64,000 nt of DNA from an uncultured Ulvibacter sp. (GCA_938083445.1 CALKCP010000015.1:1-64000); one strand, 5' to 3'. Shown: positions 9,455 through 19,520, counted from the stretch's first letter. Translations and numbers: made by a program. Notes: generated by a model not told the origin, from the sequence alone.

Positions 9455-10162
9455 TTATTCATTCACAAACACCAAACAGTGTTGCCATGGAAGGTTACTT
9501 GTATTTTTTTTAAACCTAAAGCCCGCGGCTTCCAATTCTTTAACCGCCTGTTTCTCGCTCATTTTATGCACCTCCTTAATAGGCACACTCATATCTTCGG
9601 CACGATATTCAATTAAATAGATGGTCCCGTTTGGGCGCAATGCCTTTTTTATGGAAGCAATCATTTCTTTTGGATAGCTAAACTCATGATATACATCGAC
9701 CATAAGTATTTTATCTACAGAATTTTCGGGCAAATTGACACTTTTCTCACTCCCTTTTACAACAGCTATATTGTCAATTTCCAAATTCTCTATACGGTAA
9801 TCCATCACAGCTAACATTTCATCTTGAATGTCAACGGCATAGACAAATACATCGGTATCTAATGAGGCTATTTTAAAAGCATGATACCCCGACCCTGCAC
9901 CAATATCTGCAATGGTGTCTCCTGGCTTAATATCCATATTCTTTAACAGCTTCAACGAGTTTTCTTCTGCTTCACGTTCAGGGCGATTTAACCACTCCAT
10001 GCCTTCAAAACCCATTACATGAGCAATTTCTCTTCCCATATACCATTTACTAGTGCCGTTAGGGTCGCCTTTTTTATAGCTGTATGTTTCTGTAGAATTT
10101 GAATTTTGAGCGGACAAACTATTGGTCAAGAATAGTAGCACGAGAAGAAGAATCTTTTTCAT
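9455..10162 (-). CDS. Class I SAM-dependent methyltransferase with N-terminal signal peptide
   Basis: MKKILLLVLLFLTNSLSAQ signal peptide followed by SAM motif I DIGAGSGYHAFKIA and a Rossmann-type methyltransferase pattern. Confidence 0.85.
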   Translation of the reverse strand: MKKILLLVLLFLTNSLSAQNSNSTETYSYKKGDPNGTSKWYMGREIAHVMGFEGMEWLNRPEREAEENSLKLLKNMDIKPGDTIADIGAGSGYHAFKIASLDTDVFVYAVDIQDEMLAVMDYRIENLEIDNIAVVKGSEKSVNLPENSVDKILMVDVYHEFSYPKEMIASIKKALRPNGTIYLIEYRAEDMSVPIKEVHKMSEKQAVKELEAAGFRFKKNTSNLPWQHCLVFVNE

Positions 10163-10450
10163 AATGTCGGTTTAAAGAAATCGCTGTGATGTATTTATTT
10201 TTTTACCCGCAATATCGTTCGAAATGGGATACGAGCACATTCAAAAAAGTGGTGCTCGTCTTAAATGCGATTAAATCGACACTAATATAACCGAATATAC
10301 ACGATAAGAAAAACACTGTTTAGTTTAATTCAATTTACCTTAGCAGCACTCTTGATACAATATAATTAGATCTAAGAAACACTAAGGTCTGAAATGCAAA
10401 ACAGCTTCGGGATAAACTTCTCGCCCAACATTCATTTTTCTAAAATGAAA

Positions 10451-10478
10451 AATCCCAATCTAAATTTAGATTGGGATT
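10451..10478 (-). terminator. Intrinsic terminator downstream of tRNA-Gln
   Basis: Perfect 28-bp palindrome AATCCCAATCTAAATTTAGATTGGGATT followed on the minus strand by TTTTTC. Confidence 0.8.
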
Positions 10479-10487
10479 AAAATTCTG

Positions 10488-10560
10488 TTGGCCCACTAGG
10501 GCTCGAACCTAGACTCTTCTATACCAAAAACAGACGTGTTGCCAGTTACACCATGGGCCA
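10488..10560 (-). tRNA. tRNA-Gln (anticodon TTG)
   Basis: Minus strand TGGCCCATGGTGTAACTGGCAACACGTCTGTTTTTGGTATAGAAGAGTCTAGGTTCGAGCCCTAGTGGGCCA. Paired acceptor stem, TTCGAGC T-loop, anticodon stem TCTGT/ATAGA with loop TTTTGGT. Confidence 0.93.
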
Positions 10561-10785
10561 TTCCAAAGGTTAAGGGCCTTCGCCCTCCTAAAGCTCACAT
10601 AGCGTAATCTTAGGAGGCGCAAATTTAATACAAACTTTGTTTTGCACAAACAATTTCTGATAAAAATATATGTCACAAGAGTTTTAAGAATAAAATATCC
10701 TCCTACTTCAAGCGTTACCATTATTTTATAGGCTAATTATTTTATATTATTAGTAAATTCGCATGAATTAAAATCACACGTAGAT

Positions 10786-13700
10786 ATGGGTTCTTTCAAC
10801 TTTAAAAAGTGGAATAACATTTTAGGATGGGGCGTTTTTACTATCGCCTTGATTACCTATTGGCTAACTGTTGAACCAACGGCTAGCTTTTGGGACGCTG
10901 GAGAATACATTACTACGGCAAGCAACCTAGAAGTCGGTCATCCTCCAGGAGCACCTCTCTATCAAATTTTAGGAGCGTTTTTCTCCATCTTTGCTATGGG
11001 GGCTACTAAAATAGCACTAACCATTAATTTGATGTCGGTTTTCGCAAGTGCCTTTACCATTCTTTTTATGTTTTGGTCACTAACCATACTGCTCTCAAAT
11101 ATAGTTTCAAAAAACAAAGAATTAGATGCGAATAATCAAATCGCTATTCTCGGTAGTGCGGTCATTGGATCACTATCATTTGCATTTACAGATAGTTTTT
11201 GGTTTAACGCTGTTGAAGCTGAAGTATACGCAATGGCCACTACAATTATGTCTGCCCTATTTTATGTCGCGCTTCGTTGGGAACGAGATATGAATACCCC
11301 TCGAGGAGATAGGTGGGTCATTTTAATTGCCTTCATTATCGGACTCTCATTTGGGGTGCATTTCTTGGGCTTATTGACCATTCCAGCAATCGGATTTCTG
11401 TACTTTTTTAAGAATTACAAAACTGTAACCGTTAAAAATTTCCTCATTGCCAATGTAGTTATGGTAGCGATACTCTTCTTCATATTCAAGTTACTGCTTC
11501 CTATGACAATGAAGTTTTTTAGTGGCTCCGAATTGTTTTTCGTCAATAGTATGGGGATGCCATTTAATTCTGGCACCATCATAGCTGCCTTTTTATTTTT
11601 GGGCGCCTCCTATTTTTTACTAAAATTCACACGAAAGAAACACTTCACCCAACTAAACACACTGGTCCTTTGTATTCTTTTTATATTAATCGGTTTTTCG
11701 AGTTGGATAATGTTACCTATTCGAGCGAACGCCGGGACAGTGATTAATGAGAATAATCCGAATAATGCCCGTGAACTTTTAGCATATTACAATCGGGAGC
11801 AGTATCCAGAGACGCACTTATTCTACGGCCCTATGTTTACCGAAAACTATGCTGGTTTGGACATAGATAGCCCCTATAAAGACGATAAGCCAAAATATGA
11901 AAAGGACGAGAAAACAGGAAAATATATCATTGTAAACGATTACAAAAATGCCGTTCAGAATTTCGACAATAACCATAAGGCACTGCTGCCTAGAATGTGG
12001 AGCACTGAAAATGCCAGAAATTATTTAGAGTTTACAGATGGTTTAAAGTTTAGTATTAAGGGGGATTACCTCAACGAACCCCGACTCATAGAAGAGGTCA
12101 ATAAATTTAAACAAGCCTATAACAAAGGATTAGTAGACAGTGATGATTACCATTCCTTTATGACCGATTTTGGACCTTTCATGGATATTGAAAAGCCTGG
12201 GTTTTTACAAAATATGAGGTTTATGTTCGAGTATCAGTTTGGGTATATGTATTGGCGCTATTTTATGTGGAATTTTAGTGGAAGACAAGACGACGTCCAA
12301 GGAGAATATACCAATCAGCATGGGAATTGGCTCAGCGGAATAAAATTTATTGATGAATTAAGAATTGGATCTCAGGACAATTTACCCTCGGATCTTAAAA
12401 ACAACAGAGCAAGAAATACCTATTACTTCCTTCCGCTTATTCTGGGAATCATCGGCCTAGTGTTTCATTATAAAAAGGATAGAAAAAACTTCTGGGTGCT
12501 CTTGGTGTATTTCCTTTTTATGGGACTGGCTCTAAAAGTATACCTTAACGAAAGACCTTTTGAACCAAGGGAAAGAGACTATGCACTCGTAGGTTCTTTC
12601 TATGTTTTTTCAATTTGGATAGGTTTTGGTGTTTATGCGCTCTATGAACTACTAAAGGAGTACGTGAAACCTAAGGTCGCCATCCCCATCGTTTTAACAG
12701 TAACGGCTCTAGCAGTTCCAACGCTGCTTATTTCCCAAAACTGGGACGATCACGATCGTTCGAATAGGTATACTGCGCAATCTATGGCAAAGATGTATCT
12801 CGATTCCTGCGATGAAAACGCGATGCTCTTTACCATTGGAGATAACGACACTTTTGCCTTGTGGTACGCACAAGGAATTGAAGAGTACCGTCAGGACGTG
12901 CGTGTTATCAACACCAGTCTTTTTGCCACCGATTGGTACATTGACGACATGAAGAAGAAGGCGTATAGCAGCGATCCTATTCCGTCGCAGCTTACGCATG
13001 ATAAATACAGATTTGGCACACGAGATTATATTGTCTTTCAAAAAACAAAACAGGACACCATCGATATTAAAACCTGGATGAAATGGGTGGCAGATGACAG
13101 CCCTGTGACAAAACTCGAAATGAACAGTGGTGTTTTTGCCAATTCATTCCCATCAAAAGTGATTCGTGTTCCTGTTGACAAAGAAGCGGTTTTAAAAAAT
13201 GGCATTGTTTCTCAAGAAGATGCCGATCAAATAGTACCTTATATAGACATTACATTAAAAGGGGACTTCATCTATAAAAACCGGCTGTTAATGCTCGACA
13301 TTATTGCTAATAATAACTGGGAACGTCCTATTTATTTTAGCGGTGGCAGTTACGGCGACGATGACTATTTATGGATGAAAGATTACCTCCAATTAGAAGG
13401 AGTAGTTTATAAACTTGTACCGATTCGCACCAAGGTGAACCCCAGAAATCCTTTCGACATGGGTCGTATTGACAGCGACAAAATGTTCGACATTGTAATG
13501 GCTTGGAATTGGGGCAATAGCGGAAGCCTCGACATTTATCACGATACTGAAACCCGAAGAAATGGTATTACCTACAGAAGTAATATTGCGCGTCTGGCGG
13601 AAGCACTCATCAATGAAGGGAAACTAGATAAAGCTGAAAAGGTACTTGACCTAGCTATGGAAAAAATGCCTATCGACTTGTTTGAATACTATTCCTTATT

Positions 13701-14082
13701 AGAGCCCTTTATTGCCGGGTATTACGAAGTAAACAAGCCCGAAAAAGCGCGTGAAGTATATTATGCTACCTCAAAAAAGTATCAAGAAAAACTTCTTTAT
13801 TACAGTGGTATGAAGGTGACAACTCAGTACGGCATTGCAGATGAAATTATTAGTGACATGGAGCGATATAGAGGTTTAATAGATGTTTTAATCGCAAAAG
13901 ATTCTGAAGAAATGGCACGTGCAGAAGCAGATACGTTTAATGATTATCTTAGACTATTCCGTCATTTTTATTCTGAAGATGAGGGAATGGACTTGGATAA
14001 AGAACTACCGCAAGACTCAACGATGACGATTCCTGTAGACTCCTCCACGCTTCTTGATGCTGCAGACCTACCGGCAAATTAA
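10786..14082 (+). CDS. DUF2723 family polytopic membrane protein (GT-C-like, putative protein O-mannosyltransferase type)
   Basis: N-terminal DUF2723 signature (WLTVEPTASFWDAGEYITTASNLEVGHPPGAPLYQILGAFFS), multiple TM helices and a large soluble C-terminal region. Confidence 0.85.
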   Translation: MGSFNFKKWNNILGWGVFTIALITYWLTVEPTASFWDAGEYITTASNLEVGHPPGAPLYQILGAFFSIFAMGATKIALTINLMSVFASAFTILFMFWSLTILLSNIVSKNKELDANNQIAILGSAVIGSLSFAFTDSFWFNAVEAEVYAMATTIMSALFYVALRWERDMNTPRGDRWVILIAFIIGLSFGVHFLGLLTIPAIGFLYFFKNYKTVTVKNFLIANVVMVAILFFIFKLLLPMTMKFFSGSELFFVNSMGMPFNSGTIIAAFLFLGASYFLLKFTRKKHFTQLNTLVLCILFILIGFSSWIMLPIRANAGTVINENNPNNARELLAYYNREQYPETHLFYGPMFTENYAGLDIDSPYKDDKPKYEKDEKTGKYIIVNDYKNAVQNFDNNHKALLPRMWSTENARNYLEFTDGLKFSIKGDYLNEPRLIEEVNKFKQAYNKGLVDSDDYHSFMTDFGPFMDIEKPGFLQNMRFMFEYQFGYMYWRYFMWNFSGRQDDVQGEYTNQHGNWLSGIKFIDELRIGSQDNLPSDLKNNRARNTYYFLPLILGIIGLVFHYKKDRKNFWVLLVYFLFMGLALKVYLNERPFEPRERDYALVGSFYVFSIWIGFGVYALYELLKEYVKPKVAIPIVLTVTALAVPTLLISQNWDDHDRSNRYTAQSMAKMYLDSCDENAMLFTIGDNDTFALWYAQGIEEYRQDVRVINTSLFATDWYIDDMKKKAYSSDPIPSQLTHDKYRFGTRDYIVFQKTKQDTIDIKTWMKWVADDSPVTKLEMNSGVFANSFPSKVIRVPVDKEAVLKNGIVSQEDADQIVPYIDITLKGDFIYKNRLLMLDIIANNNWERPIYFSGGSYGDDDYLWMKDYLQLEGVVYKLVPIRTKVNPRNPFDMGRIDSDKMFDIVMAWNWGNSGSLDIYHDTETRRNGITYRSNIARLAEALINEGKLDKAEKVLDLAMEKMPIDLFEYYSLLEPFIAGYYEVNKPEKAREVYYATSKKYQEKLLYYSGMKVTTQYGIADEIISDMERYRGLIDVLIAKDSEEMARAEADTFNDYLRLFRHFYSEDEGMDLDKELPQDSTMTIPVDSSTLLDAADLPAN

Positions 14083-14102
14083 CCTGGAATGGATTATGTG
14101 TT

Positions 14103-14771
14103 ATGATACAGTGGCATAAGACACCCAAACTAGTTCAGCGGATGTTTCCAAAACGAATTTGGACATTTCCGAAAGAAAGCAGCACTGTTTTCCTAAGCTT
14201 CGATGACGGACCCATTTCTACGATAACACCATGGGTAATTCGGGAGCTGAAAAGATACGATGCAAAAGCAACCTTTTTTTGCATCGGCGAAAACATTCAA
14301 AAACATCCTGCTATTTTTAAAACGCTTATTACTGAAGGCCACGGCATCGGCAACCACACCTTTAATCATCTGAACGGATGGAAGACCAAGGTTTCTGATT
14401 ATGTCAAAAATGTTGCTTTATCTGAAACTGAAGCGAATAAATGGCGTGAAGATAAAAGCGTCAACACCCCTCAGCTACGCTCCAACATGAACCCATCATT
14501 ATTTAGACCTCCCTATGGAAAAATGACAGGCAAACAAGCAAACATACTTCAAGAAAAAGGTTTCAAAATTATTATGTGGGATATTCTTAGCGAAGACTAT
14601 AATACTTCTGTTTCCGAAGAAGAGTGCCTTCAGAATGTATTAACCAATATTGCACCCGGCAGTATTGTAGTTTTTCATGACAGTTTAAAAGCGGAGAAAA
14701 ACCTACGCTATGCATTGCCCAAAGTGTTGGACTTTATTAGCAAAAAAGGTTGGAAGTGCGAAAAAATGTGA
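14103..14771 (+). CDS. Polysaccharide deacetylase family protein (NodB homology)
   Basis: VFLSFDDGPISTITPWVIRELKRYDAKATFFCIGENI...GHGIGNHTFNH...LFRPPYGKMT. Confidence 0.93.
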   Translation: MIQWHKTPKLVQRMFPKRIWTFPKESSTVFLSFDDGPISTITPWVIRELKRYDAKATFFCIGENIQKHPAIFKTLITEGHGIGNHTFNHLNGWKTKVSDYVKNVALSETEANKWREDKSVNTPQLRSNMNPSLFRPPYGKMTGKQANILQEKGFKIIMWDILSEDYNTSVSEEECLQNVLTNIAPGSIVVFHDSLKAEKNLRYALPKVLDFISKKGWKCEKM

Positions 14772-14796
14772 AAACGTATGTATTTAAGAAATAGCG

Positions 14797-15093
14797 CTAA
14801 AGGTATTCTTTCACAAGACCTATAAGTGTATTGGCGTCTTGCTCTCCACTTTGCCTCCATTTCATTTCGCCATTCTTATAGATCATGAGGGTAGGTAAGC
14901 CTTTTACTCGAAGTGCTTCTGCCAAGGCCTCATTTTTTTCTACATCAATTTTAATCACACGTGCCTTGTCTCCTAGCGCAGCAGCAACATCGCGCAAAAC
15001 AGGGTGCATCCCCTTACAGGCATCATCCCAAACGGCATAAAAGTCTAATAAAACCGGAACTCTGGTTTCAATTAATTCTCCAAATTTTGACAT
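14797..15093 (-). CDS. Thioredoxin-fold protein with non-canonical active site (WDDACK)
   Basis: 98 aa thioredoxin-like protein, VLLDFYAVWDDACKGMHPVLRDVA...IKIDVEKNEALAEALRVKGLPTLMIYKNGE, with cis-Pro conserved. Confidence 0.88.
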   Translation of the reverse strand: MSKFGELIETRVPVLLDFYAVWDDACKGMHPVLRDVAAALGDKARVIKIDVEKNEALAEALRVKGLPTLMIYKNGEMKWRQSGEQDANTLIGLVKEYL

Positions 15094-15389
15094 TTATCTA
15101 ATGTATTACTTGCGTATTGATATACAAATATAGCATTTCCACCGTAATAACAACATCTAAGCCATTTTAGGCTTTACTTTTAATTGAATAACCTTGTATT
15201 TAGACCCCATTCCGAAGTGCCTGCCCACTTAAAGAAAGCTGAAAATTACCTGCCTTCTTTAGTATCTATCCCTTCATAGGCGATGGATCGTGACTCATGA
15301 ACATTTTCATGGTAAATTATATTGCAAACTAGTCCCACTTGAAGGTACTTTAATGCATTTTTAGTATCTTTTGCTCTGAGAATTTTACA

Positions 15390-18314
15390 ATGAAAAAAAC
15401 ACACTATTTTTTTATGCTAATGAGTTTCATTAGTTGCTCTAACCAAGAAAAAGACACACCAGCTCAAAAGGACAAATCCTTAACTTCTTATGTAAACACA
15501 TTCATTGGCACGGGAGGACATGGACACACCTACCCCGGCGCTACGATGCCTTTCGGAATGATGCAATTAAGTCCAGATACACGGCTGGATGGTTGGGATG
15601 GCTGTAGCGGGTATCACTATAGTGACAGTTATATTTACGGGTTTTCACACACCCACCTTAGTGGCACCGGCGTTAGTGATTACGGTGACATACTATTGAT
15701 GCCAACAGACTCGCTCTCTTTTAACAATGGCGCAAATGGCGAAAAAGGGTATCGATCCCAGTTTTCTCATGAAACGGAAGTTGCCTCCCCAGGCTATTAT
15801 AAAGTGCATTTAGACGCAACAGATATTGATGTAGAGCTTACTGTAACCGCTCGCGCTGGGATGCATAAATACACCTACCCTTCTTCAGAAAACCAAAAAC
15901 TAATATTAGATTTAGAACATCGGGATCAGTTTTTGGACCTTAATATTACAGATGTTTCGAAATACGAAGTAAAGGGCTATCGTTTTTCTCAAGCCTGGGC
16001 CGAAGACCAGCGGTTATATTTCCACATTAGGTTTTCGCACGCTGTTGATGTTCCAACGTATTTTCAAAGAGGTTCCGACAGTCGAAATCGTATGGGAGGA
16101 TACCAATTTATAAATCCGCTCAATGATCCTGTATTTGTATCCATAGGTATTTCGGCGGTTGACGAGGAAGGCGCCCGTAAAAACTTAGAAGCTGAGATTG
16201 GTGATAAGAGCTTTGCGCAACTTAAAACCGAGGCCAATGCTGTCTGGGAAAAACAACTTGAAAAAATAGTCGTCGAAAGTCCAAATGAAGATGAAAAGAC
16301 CATTTTCTATTCGTCTTTATACCATACGATGCTCGCTCCGAATCTGTATCAGGATGTGGACGGGCGTTACCGCGGAATGGATTTAGAAATCCACCAAACT
16401 GTCGATTTCGATTATTATACAGTCTTTTCCCTTTGGGATACCTATCGGGCGGCTCATCCGCTTTACACCATTATTGAGCAAGAGCGAACCAACCATTTTA
16501 TAAACACTTTTTTAGCGAAATATGATGAAGGAGGGATTATGCCAATTTGGGATCTTTCAGCAAATTATACTGGCTGCATGATTGGCTATCACGCCGTACC
16601 CGTTATTGCAGATGCCTATTTAAAAGGAATTCGGTCTTATGATACTGAAAAAGCTTTTACGGCTATGAAACACAGTGCTTTTCAAGACAAACTAGGATTG
16701 AAATCATATAAAGAACTGGGCTATATACCTGTTGAGGAGGAAAGTGAATCTGTCTCTAAGACCCTTGAATATGCCTACGATGATTGGACCATCGCACAAA
16801 TGGCAAAAGCCTTAGGGAAACAAGAGGATTACAAGCTTTTTTCTGAAAGAGCTCAAAACTATAAAAACATCATGGATCCAGAAACGAACTTTGCTCGAGG
16901 ACGTTTCCGAAATACCTGGTTTGCACCCTTCGACCCTTATGAAGTGAACTTTAATTATACGGAAGCCAATGCCTGGCAATATAGTATGTATGTTCCGCAG
17001 GATATTAGTGGATTAATGAAGCTAATGGGCGGAAAAGCCGTTTTAGAAAAACAATTAGACACTTTATTTGTGGCAAAAGCGGAGACTTCAGGAAGAGAGC
17101 AGGTTGATATAACCGGACTCATTGGTCAATATGCCCACGGTAATGAACCCAGTCATCATATGGCATATTTGTATAATTTTGTGAATACCCCTGCAAAAAC
17201 TCAGGAGAAGGTACATCAAATACGTGCCACCTTATACCAAAACACCCCAGACGGAATTTCAGGAAATGAAGACTGTGGACAAATGAGTGCATGGTATGTA
17301 TTTAGTTCTATGGGCTTCTATCCGGTTACTCCAGGTAGCAATCAATATATTATTGGAACACCATTGTTTCCAAAAGCGACGATTCATTTAGAAAGCGGCA
17401 AATCGTTCACAATCGTCGCTGAGAATATTTCTAAGACCAATAAATATATTGCTTCAGCTACTTTAAATGGCATGGACCTCAACAACAGTTATCTCAATCA
17501 CGGAGATATCGTACATGGTGGAAGCCTCGTTTTTAAAATGACTAATTCAGCTTCAGATTGGGGTACAAAAGATGAAAACATTCCCAAGACTGAAATCACC
17601 GAGCACTTAATTACTCCTGCGCCATTTATTGCTAAAGGGGAGGTGGCCTTTAAAAACAATACCCGTGTCGCCTTGGGCGTTGCCTCAGAAGCAACTCAAA
17701 TTTATTACAGTTTAGATGCTTCTGAATACATTAAATATAGAGAGCCATTTATAATTTCTGGCGATACCAATCTCAAGACATATGCTGAAAAAGAAGGTGT
17801 TAAGAGTGCCAGTCTTGCCACTCAATTTTACAAAATAGACCCCAACCTGAGCCTCGTCCTTGAAACCGATTATGCCAATCAATACAATGCTGGAGGCAGT
17901 AATGCATTGATCGACGGAATTCGTGGCACGCGAGATTTTAGAACTGGAGCTTGGCAAGGATATCAGAATAAAGACGTGATCGCTATTGTAGATGTTGGGA
18001 GTATAAAACCCATAGAGACAATCACCGTTAACTTTTTACAAGATCAAGGGAGTTGGATTTTTTACCCTACGGAAGTGGCATGTTATATTGCATCGGAGAA
18101 GTCGTTTACTGAAGGTGTCCCTGCTCAAAAAATAGCTGCAGAAGTTCGCTCTGAAGAATCAGAACTAAAAAGCATTCAGTTCGACATGAAAGGCGCTAAC
18201 GCTCGTTATATAAAAATAGTTGCTAAAAACCTGGGTGACCTTCCAACGTGGCACTTAGGAGCTCCTTTTAGTGGGAAGGCATGGGTATTTATAGATGAAA
18301 TTGAAGTTAAATAA
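15390..18314 (+). CDS. GH92-family alpha-mannosidase (lipoprotein) with chitobiase C-terminal-like and F5/8 type C-like domains
   Basis: Lipobox-type signal (MLMSFISCSN), GH92 signatures (YVNTFIGTGGHGHTYPGATMPFGMMQLSPDT; GNEPSHHMAYLYNF; SGNEDCGQMSAWYVFSSMGFYPVTPG). Confidence 0.93.
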   Translation: MKKTHYFFMLMSFISCSNQEKDTPAQKDKSLTSYVNTFIGTGGHGHTYPGATMPFGMMQLSPDTRLDGWDGCSGYHYSDSYIYGFSHTHLSGTGVSDYGDILLMPTDSLSFNNGANGEKGYRSQFSHETEVASPGYYKVHLDATDIDVELTVTARAGMHKYTYPSSENQKLILDLEHRDQFLDLNITDVSKYEVKGYRFSQAWAEDQRLYFHIRFSHAVDVPTYFQRGSDSRNRMGGYQFINPLNDPVFVSIGISAVDEEGARKNLEAEIGDKSFAQLKTEANAVWEKQLEKIVVESPNEDEKTIFYSSLYHTMLAPNLYQDVDGRYRGMDLEIHQTVDFDYYTVFSLWDTYRAAHPLYTIIEQERTNHFINTFLAKYDEGGIMPIWDLSANYTGCMIGYHAVPVIADAYLKGIRSYDTEKAFTAMKHSAFQDKLGLKSYKELGYIPVEEESESVSKTLEYAYDDWTIAQMAKALGKQEDYKLFSERAQNYKNIMDPETNFARGRFRNTWFAPFDPYEVNFNYTEANAWQYSMYVPQDISGLMKLMGGKAVLEKQLDTLFVAKAETSGREQVDITGLIGQYAHGNEPSHHMAYLYNFVNTPAKTQEKVHQIRATLYQNTPDGISGNEDCGQMSAWYVFSSMGFYPVTPGSNQYIIGTPLFPKATIHLESGKSFTIVAENISKTNKYIASATLNGMDLNNSYLNHGDIVHGGSLVFKMTNSASDWGTKDENIPKTEITEHLITPAPFIAKGEVAFKNNTRVALGVASEATQIYYSLDASEYIKYREPFIISGDTNLKTYAEKEGVKSASLATQFYKIDPNLSLVLETDYANQYNAGGSNALIDGIRGTRDFRTGAWQGYQNKDVIAIVDVGSIKPIETITVNFLQDQGSWIFYPTEVACYIASEKSFTEGVPAQKIAAEVRSEESELKSIQFDMKGANARYIKIVAKNLGDLPTWHLGAPFSGKAWVFIDEIEVK

Positions 18315-18350
18315 TAAAAGTATAGCAAACGATTGATTAAAATTAGAGTT

Positions 18351-19361
18351 ATGAAAAGAAGAACGTTTATTCAAAATGCATCCTTAACTGGAATAGGTGT
18401 TGTTGCCGGTGCGGCAGCATTGAGCTGTAAAGACGAAAAAGACAGCACAACACAAGCATCTTCCAGATCAAATTCTGCCGCGATGATTGCGACAATTCCT
18501 GTGGTAATCGCCACCTGGAATGTGCCAACATCGACCGCAAAGGCCTGGGAGGTACTGCAAGAGGGAAAGTCGGCTCTGGAGGCTATAGAGCAAGGCTGTA
18601 TGGTAGAAGAGGCGAACGCGGAAGGACAATCGGTAGGTATTGGCGGGCTGCCAGATCGCGATGGAAAGGTGACCTTAGACGCATGCATTATGAATAAACA
18701 CGGTGATTATGGAGCCGTAGTTTGCATGCAAAATATAGTACATCCTATTTCGGTAGCACGCAAAGTAATGGAAGACACACCACATGTTATATTCGCTGGC
18801 AAAGGAGCGGAAGAATACGCCGTTTCGATTGGATTTAAGCGAGAAAACCTACTTACGGAATCTTCGAAGAAAGCTTGGGAAAAATGGAGAAAGACATCAT
18901 TGTATAAACCAATCATTAATATTGAGAACCATGATACCATAGGAATGCTCGCTATTGATAAAAATGGAGATATCTCTGGGGGCTGCACAACAAGTGGATT
19001 GGCATACAAAATGGCCGGACGCGTTGGAGATTCTGCCATAATTGGGTCGGGGCTATTTATTGATAATGAAATTGGTGGGGCTACTGCGACTGGCCTTGGA
19101 GAAGAAGTCCTTAAAACGGTGGGAAGCTTTTTAATTGTCGAATTAATGCGACAAGGCAAATCCCCTCAGGAGGCCTGTGAAGAAGCTATAGGGCGCATTA
19201 TTAAGAAAACTCCCGTCTTTAAAGACTTTCAAGTAGGATATATTGCAGTGAACAAAGCAGGTGAGACTGGAGCATATTGTATTCATGAAGGGTTTACGAT
19301 GATGCAATACCAAAACAATGAAAATGAAAACATACCCGTTGATTTTTACAATAAGGCGTGA
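18351..19361 (+). CDS. N4-(beta-N-acetylglucosaminyl)-L-asparaginase (glycosylasparaginase family)
   Basis: Tat/lipobox-like leader MKRRTFIQNASLTGIGVVAGAAALSC; autocatalytic Thr region NHDTIGMLAIDKNGDISGGCTTSG; GRVGDSAIIGSGLFIDNEIGGATATGLGE. ATG 18351 preferred over the TTG at 18333. Confidence 0.92.
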   Translation: MKRRTFIQNASLTGIGVVAGAAALSCKDEKDSTTQASSRSNSAAMIATIPVVIATWNVPTSTAKAWEVLQEGKSALEAIEQGCMVEEANAEGQSVGIGGLPDRDGKVTLDACIMNKHGDYGAVVCMQNIVHPISVARKVMEDTPHVIFAGKGAEEYAVSIGFKRENLLTESSKKAWEKWRKTSLYKPIINIENHDTIGMLAIDKNGDISGGCTTSGLAYKMAGRVGDSAIIGSGLFIDNEIGGATATGLGEEVLKTVGSFLIVELMRQGKSPQEACEEAIGRIIKKTPVFKDFQVGYIAVNKAGETGAYCIHEGFTMMQYQNNENENIPVDFYNKA

Positions 19362-19490
19362 CAACACGAAATAAAGTGACCCTTTTATGGCTCCTATTTA
19401 CTTCGTAAGAATCCCTATTGGAAAAAGGTACAACAAGAATTAAATCAGTGATTTCTTTTTTTTAAATTCTTTATTCTAATCGCTTCTTTT

Positions 19491-19498
19491 TACATTTG
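19491..19498 (+). promoter_or_regulatory. Putative -7 element TACATTTG for polA
   Basis: TAnnTTTG consensus 23 nt upstream of the polA ATG. Confidence 0.45.
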
Positions 19499-19520
19499 AA
19501 AAGAACAATAATTTCAACAA

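Noticed and set aside
10509-10721. 70-aa minus ORF ending GPWCNWQHVCFWYRRV
   Set aside because: Its C-terminal part is a translation of tRNA-Gln.
12709-13041. 110-aa minus ORF in the DUF2723 gene
   Set aside because: Antisense within a long well-supported CDS; no recognisable domain.
15094-15389. Possible minus-strand relic ILRAKDTKNALKYLQVGLVCNIIYHENVHESRSIAYEGIDTKEGR*
   Set aside because: Short (about 45 codons), no start codon or recognisable family, and overlaps the likely GH92 promoter region.
18371-19159. Minus-strand ORFs 18371-18688 and 18707-19159
   Set aside because: Antisense to the glycosylasparaginase with intact active-site motifs.
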